Assembly: GCA_963070105.1 (NCBI GenBank)
Contig: OY718808.1
Span: 9,405,398 to 9,469,397 of the forward strand
Reading direction: 5' to 3'
Source of the DNA: Litomosoides sigmodontis
Taxonomy: Eukaryota > Nematoda > Chromadorea > Rhabditida > Onchocercidae
Length of the DNA stretch: 64,000 nt
In this document: piece by piece, positions 59,382-64,000 of the stretch
Layout of the letters: each line of letters starts with the position of its first letter
Numbering within the stretch: the stretch's first letter is position 1
The notes under the pieces: generated by a model
Told to the model about the DNA's origin: nothing
The model's input: only the letters and a program-made list of their open reading frames with translations
The model's database searches: none
Made by a program: the position numbers and the translations under genes

Positions 59382-62300
59382 TTAAATAATAGAAAAATAC
59401 ACGAATTCAAATGGAGGAAATGCTGGAAAACAAATTCTCCAATATTTCATTTGTTTCTTCAATATTTTTTTACGTACAGTTTTTAATAGCGACAGAGATA
59501 AGAAACATTCATAAACATTTAAAGAAAAAGGCATATCCTTACCATTGCAAAATAAATCTACATTATTGTGAAATTCATTGAAAATTTTAAATAGCCTTAA
59601 CATATTCAGTTGTTCTGCGCTGCAACGGCGATATTTATTAACTAATACCAAACATTCATTCAATACGTTCCACAATCTCGCATGTTTTTGGCCCAGAAGA
59701 CAGTGCTGATACAATTTCTTTACGAATCGTCTAAAAATTTGCATTCAAATGAGCAGTAATCAAAGTATAGCATGGATTTAAGTGCATTTCATACAGATAT
59801 GGCTTTGTGCAAATGATTTAGCCGATTATATAATTGCAGTCGTACATTAAGATTTAAGATATTTAACAAATTTTCTACACTCTCAAAATTAGAGTGTAAA
59901 AATCGAGTCGCCTTCTTAAATTTTAAACTTACAGGTTATTTATTCTATGATTTCAATTGAAGTGATAAATTAAAAAACACTCACCTGTGCAGTTGGAAAG
60001 CTTCGCCAATTGTCTTGATCCCATCCAAATTCTTCTTAATATTAGATACTTAGTATCAAATAAAAAAATATTCACAGTGGAATAGTTCATTTCTTATTTT
60101 CGCGCTTTAATAATTGTAAATGAATTAGAAAACATCAAATAGAACCTGATATTCGTTCACAATTATGTGTCTTATCTGTTCGTGGAAAAAACAACGCATT
60201 GCTCGAACGAAATTCCACATTCGCATTTGCATCAAGGCAATGCTATAAACACGAGTTTTCTGGACCATCATTTTCTGTAAAGCCACCTACTCTTTCACTT
60301 AATACGATAAAGGTCTTCAACAAAGTTACAGGAGTGAGTGCGGTTTATGCATTGCTTTCGTGATATAAAAGTGATAAGATGTAGTCACGTAGCAAACTGT
60401 TATTAAAAAAAATTGCACTGCATTAAAAGCATTGATCGACAGATTATGAGCTTCAATCGAGCATATGGTTAGCACCATTTGCATAGTACCAGTAATCAAC
60501 TACTCCTTTAAGGATCAAATTTAAAAATGTTAACTTCCTAGAATTTCGAAATGATTCGAAGATGAAAGTATTAACCTCCAAAGCTTCACATTCCATTGTA
60601 ATTCCAAGTAATAAATTCCAAATACGTTCATAATTCGTTAAAATTGATGGAGCAAAAATAATATTCAGCGGAAATGACGGTTTGTAATGTATTTTCAGCT
60701 CATCGCCTAATGAGCCTTAAGTAAATAAGTGAAATTTCTGAACACTAGTACGTCATGAGAAATATTGCCACTCAGAAATTATTAAGATAATAACAAAATA
60801 TGATAACTAAACATGGGATACCAATTCATGCCGTTTTATACAATAAAGTTATTGAAAGTTATACAACGTACTTGTCAGTTGTGAAAATCCATGTACGAGA
60901 ATTGAAGAGTAATTTTCGGATAAAAGATAATCTATCACCTGTTCGAGCCGGAAATTCTGACAATTTCCAGGTTTGGAACCCAAATCCAAAGCATTTCCTT
61001 CATTTAATAGAACGCTGAAATTACTTAAAGGGAAGCTGGAGCACGATTATATTCAACGGTCTAGTTCACTCAACAAAAAAATTGAAACAGTGAAGTAATT
61101 GATGCACATTTCCAGTTAAGTGGCAACCTAAGCAACAAGAAGGATAAACTAGACAACCTCACGAAAATTTCTGTTATGTATTCATCGTTACATAAATAGA
61201 AATTTCGAAGAAGCTTCGCAGTTTGTTTAAAGTTGTCGATTATATTACAACGCGTAAACACGGTATGTTGCGAAAGATAAATTTTTCTAAATGAAGGGGA
61301 TTAAACAAATCAAAAACAAACAATTATCGCACGAAATTTGGAAATTTTTGTTAAAATAAGTATTCGAAGAAATCAAAGCCAAAAGTTTTTAACAGCCAAT
61401 ATTTTTTAGAATTAACCGGTATATATAAATAACACCTTAAACAACCGGTGACATCAAAACAGAAAATTCTGCTCTTTGTATATGGCTTACCGGAAGTGGA
61501 AGTCCAAAAATGATCCCACCGCACTCAACAAATCTGAGCTTAGCGCTTTCCGAATTTCTTCTTCCGATAATTCATTTATTAATTTATTCTGAAAAACAAC
61601 GGTTTAATGAAATGAGTAGAGAAATACTCAAACCACAAGCTCACCTTCTCCTTCCTCATGCACTTGGCGCTGTCCTGAAGCTGAACAAGAATGTAACTTC
61701 CGGTAAAAGATCAATCATTAGTATACATAAATCATTTAATTACATCGTATTCTCTATAAAGGGATAACTAACAACGGTAGCACAGTTCGATTCCTCAGGA
61801 ACCATTTCTTTTAAGTTTGGCCAAGCCAGTATTAATTTTCGGAATTTCCCCTCAGACAGCCATACGCTGGTAAAATTTTTGGCGATGAGCATCGACGCTT
61901 CAAGATCAATTGATTTCTTTTCTCCAGAAACTAATAAATGAACATTGTAAGCTTGTAGAGTCAAATATGCATAATCATTGCTACACAGCTAGAGTCTGGC
62001 TGCAGGCAACCATTAAATTCTAGCAAAATTGCGAGTGCACAAAAGAAATTAAATCAATAAATTCAAAAAAATGCCAAATTACTTGCACACCTGTCCATTG
62101 CAGTATTTCAGTATCCTTTTCAGAAAAAGAAAAAACACCATCGCGTGGATTTGCTTCACCTTTCGCTAGCCAAAACATGATACATCTGAAAGCTTTTGAA
62201 ACACAAAGTCAAGAAAAGAAGAACTAATTCAAAAAAAAACAGTGTTTTAATAACGCAAAAGAATTGAAAAAAAGCACCAGTAGAAGGTTTCAAATTTATA

Positions 62301-64000
62301 CTCAATAAATTTCAGCAGGAAACCATATTTTCTTTAAAAAATAAAGTCACGAATCACTTACTCAGCATAGTGTCGGAGAAGGGCTACAAGAACATCATTA
62401 CAGAATTCTCTAACTGCTGGTACCAATCGTCCCTTCGTAATTCTCACGCTGTGAAAAATATTTAATAATGTATTCGCCTGTAAGATTCAAAGGGATTATT
62501 TAATTCGTTAAGTAGACTAGTAAAAGATTTACTCAGTCTGAAATGTAAATTGGAAACGTACATCTTGCACACCAGTAGTTTGTATGTAGAGAACTACATC
62601 AACGAAGTGACTGAAAACGTTGCAAATATTAAGAAGTTCTCGCAATGATCTTCTAATATTCTCGCTATCACATTCTTCGCCATCGACATAGTGCCTAACT
62701 TCCTCACTAAATAAAAAGCATAACTAAAGTACAGCGATCATAAGGCATTCATGAATTGAATCAAAGTCCATTTTCCCGGCTGCAGTACAGAAAAATAGCT
62801 TGACCGGAATTAAAAATTATTTTCCATAGTTTCACAAAAATCAGCTCCGTAGAATTTCCTCAAATTTCGAACCGGAATTTCCACAAACGTTCAGAGGTGC
62901 ACAACTTCACATTCAACAAAGCTTTTGTTGTATTTTCCTGAATTTCATAATCCAACATTGACGAACCCTCTACAAAATTGGGATCGCGAAGAAACCGTTC
63001 CAAAGAAAATAATCTAGAAAGGATTAGTGGTCCTGTAAGTATTTTCAACAATAATTAAAAAGTTTGAACGTTTTCAATGGCAGTTGCTTATAGTTTGAGC
63101 CACTACTCAATCTCAGAAAAGCTAGATTACATATATTTCGGCAGTCATTTCTTTCTCACATTGCATCTGAGGCCGTCAAAAGAAACCAAACAAGAAAGAT
63201 AATCTATTTACAATGACAAAATGAATACTTGCTCAACACGACATCTGAAATTTAAGACAAATAAAGCTTGCCCAGTGACCTGTTAGCAAACTTGAGAAAG
63301 GGTAGTGCTAGCCGCGGCAACAAATTGATATCTTCCAATTCCAAAAACATCTTATATTTTTTAGAAATGCTAAAAAAGCCATCCTGAAAAAAGTACTGAA
63401 TTGCCCTGTTTTACAAAAAAACAAGACCTGTAAAATGAAAATAAACAGCATAAGAGTCTAATGTGAGACCACTCTGCATATTGTGAAAGATGCAACTTAC
63501 GGCATTTTTTCGAAATAAAATTGATTCCTCACCCAACAATACATGTAATACACATCTGAGATATTCACGCCATGAAATCTAAAATATAATAATTATCGAC
63601 TTTTCGTTGCGTTTTACTGCACTTGAAGATTCTTTATTGAAAACGTTCTACACTCTTAAGTCTTTTTTTAGCGAAAATCAGGGACGTTACTTTAGAACAA
63701 ACTGTAATACGGTAAACTGGAATTTAAGAAATTTCAAGAGCAATACTCAATTTACAAATTACTAACTATGTAAAATACATCTCCAATTCTTAGTTTAGAT
63801 AAGCTGCGCAATTCTGGATCACATGCTCGGGAATGTATACGCCCTCTTTTATCAATGATAACACGCCGAAGCTTTTCGTAACTTCTAAAGCTTCTCGAAA
63901 TCGTAGTATCTAAATTCAAAATTTTTCAATCGTTTCATTGCAGCTTATCTTTTAGGGAGTGCTAGATAAACTGCAAGGATGAAAAGTTACTTATCAACAA
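59382..64000 (-). CDS. Gamma-tubulin complex component, GCP4/5/6-like (5' part outside window)
   Basis: Part of the gamma-tubulin ring complex that nucleates microtubules. Exons in the window include 63909-63767, 63578-63501, 63383-63280, 63013 to about 62888, 62706 to about 62550, further ones near 62505-62365 and 62190-62100, 61975-61770, 61690-61645, 61595-61495, 61265-61155, 60715-60575, 60275-60150, 60025-59987, 59735-59540, and a last short exon ending 59382 (TAA). GRIP1-like part: SWREYLRCVLHVLLGEESIL, LLPRLALPFLKFANR, MLDYEIQENTTKALL, MFWLAKGEANPRDGVFSFSE. GRIP2-like part: LLRNFYLCNDEYITEIF (family: YLLGQGDF), HYKPSFPLNIIFAP with LTNYERIWNLLLG, MRMWNFVRAMRCFF, IKTIGEAFQLHRRFVKKLYQ. 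The assignment rests on this order of motifs. Which GCP it is cannot be settled here, but the LRCVLHVLLGEESIL segment is closest to GCP5. Confidence 0.75.

Overview
The window looks like nuclear DNA of a parasitic nematode, most likely a spirurid/filarial worm. It is AT-rich, and its genes are split into many short exons by mostly 50-500 bp introns with nematode-like TTTTCAG acceptors. Several families point to nematodes: a ground-like (grd/grl) secreted protein, a Cys-rich DEG/ENaC channel, a STAT without an N-terminal domain and a Ly6-type GPI protein. I saw no bacterial, plasmid or phage DNA, no CRISPR array and no intact transposon. The species is inferred, not proven.

Layout, left to right. 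144-2737 (-): FERM-domain gene resembling FRMD8, 5' end not found. 4680-5130: GC-rich island with short repeats, unexplained. 5857-8211 (+): exons of a CG-1-like, possibly DNA-binding, protein that run in frame into phosphopantothenoylcysteine decarboxylase (8392-9681, coenzyme A synthesis). 10658-11869 (+): CHAC2-type glutathione-degrading gamma-glutamylcyclotransferase. 12423-12545 (-): last exon of an unidentified small gene. 13702-13773: long hairpin. 15237-21960 (-): FAN1 nuclease (DNA crosslink repair). 22162-22365: 68-bp minisatellite. 22789-24987 (-): ground-like protein. 28692-36229 (+): STAT transcription factor in 16 exons; its last intron holds a large A/T simple-repeat block and a tRNA-Glu on the other strand.

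37731-51403 (-): VPS54, the GARP tethering subunit, in about 21 exons. A 6.3-kb VPS54 intron contains a complete DEG/ENaC cation channel gene (46252-50175) on the opposite strand, the most striking arrangement in the window. 55887-56942 (+): Ly6/three-finger-type GPI-anchored protein. 59382-64000 (-): C-terminal part of a gamma-tubulin complex component of the GCP4/5/6 type, running off the right edge.

The genes do not form one pathway. They are neighbours with unrelated housekeeping roles (CoA and glutathione metabolism, DNA repair, vesicle tethering, microtubule nucleation) and signalling or surface roles (STAT, ground-like, DEG/ENaC, Ly6). Exon borders were placed by hand from splice signals and reading-frame phase. 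For STAT, VPS54 (one junction unsure), DEG/ENaC, CHAC2 and Ly6 the phases close across the exons, which argues that these are intact genes.
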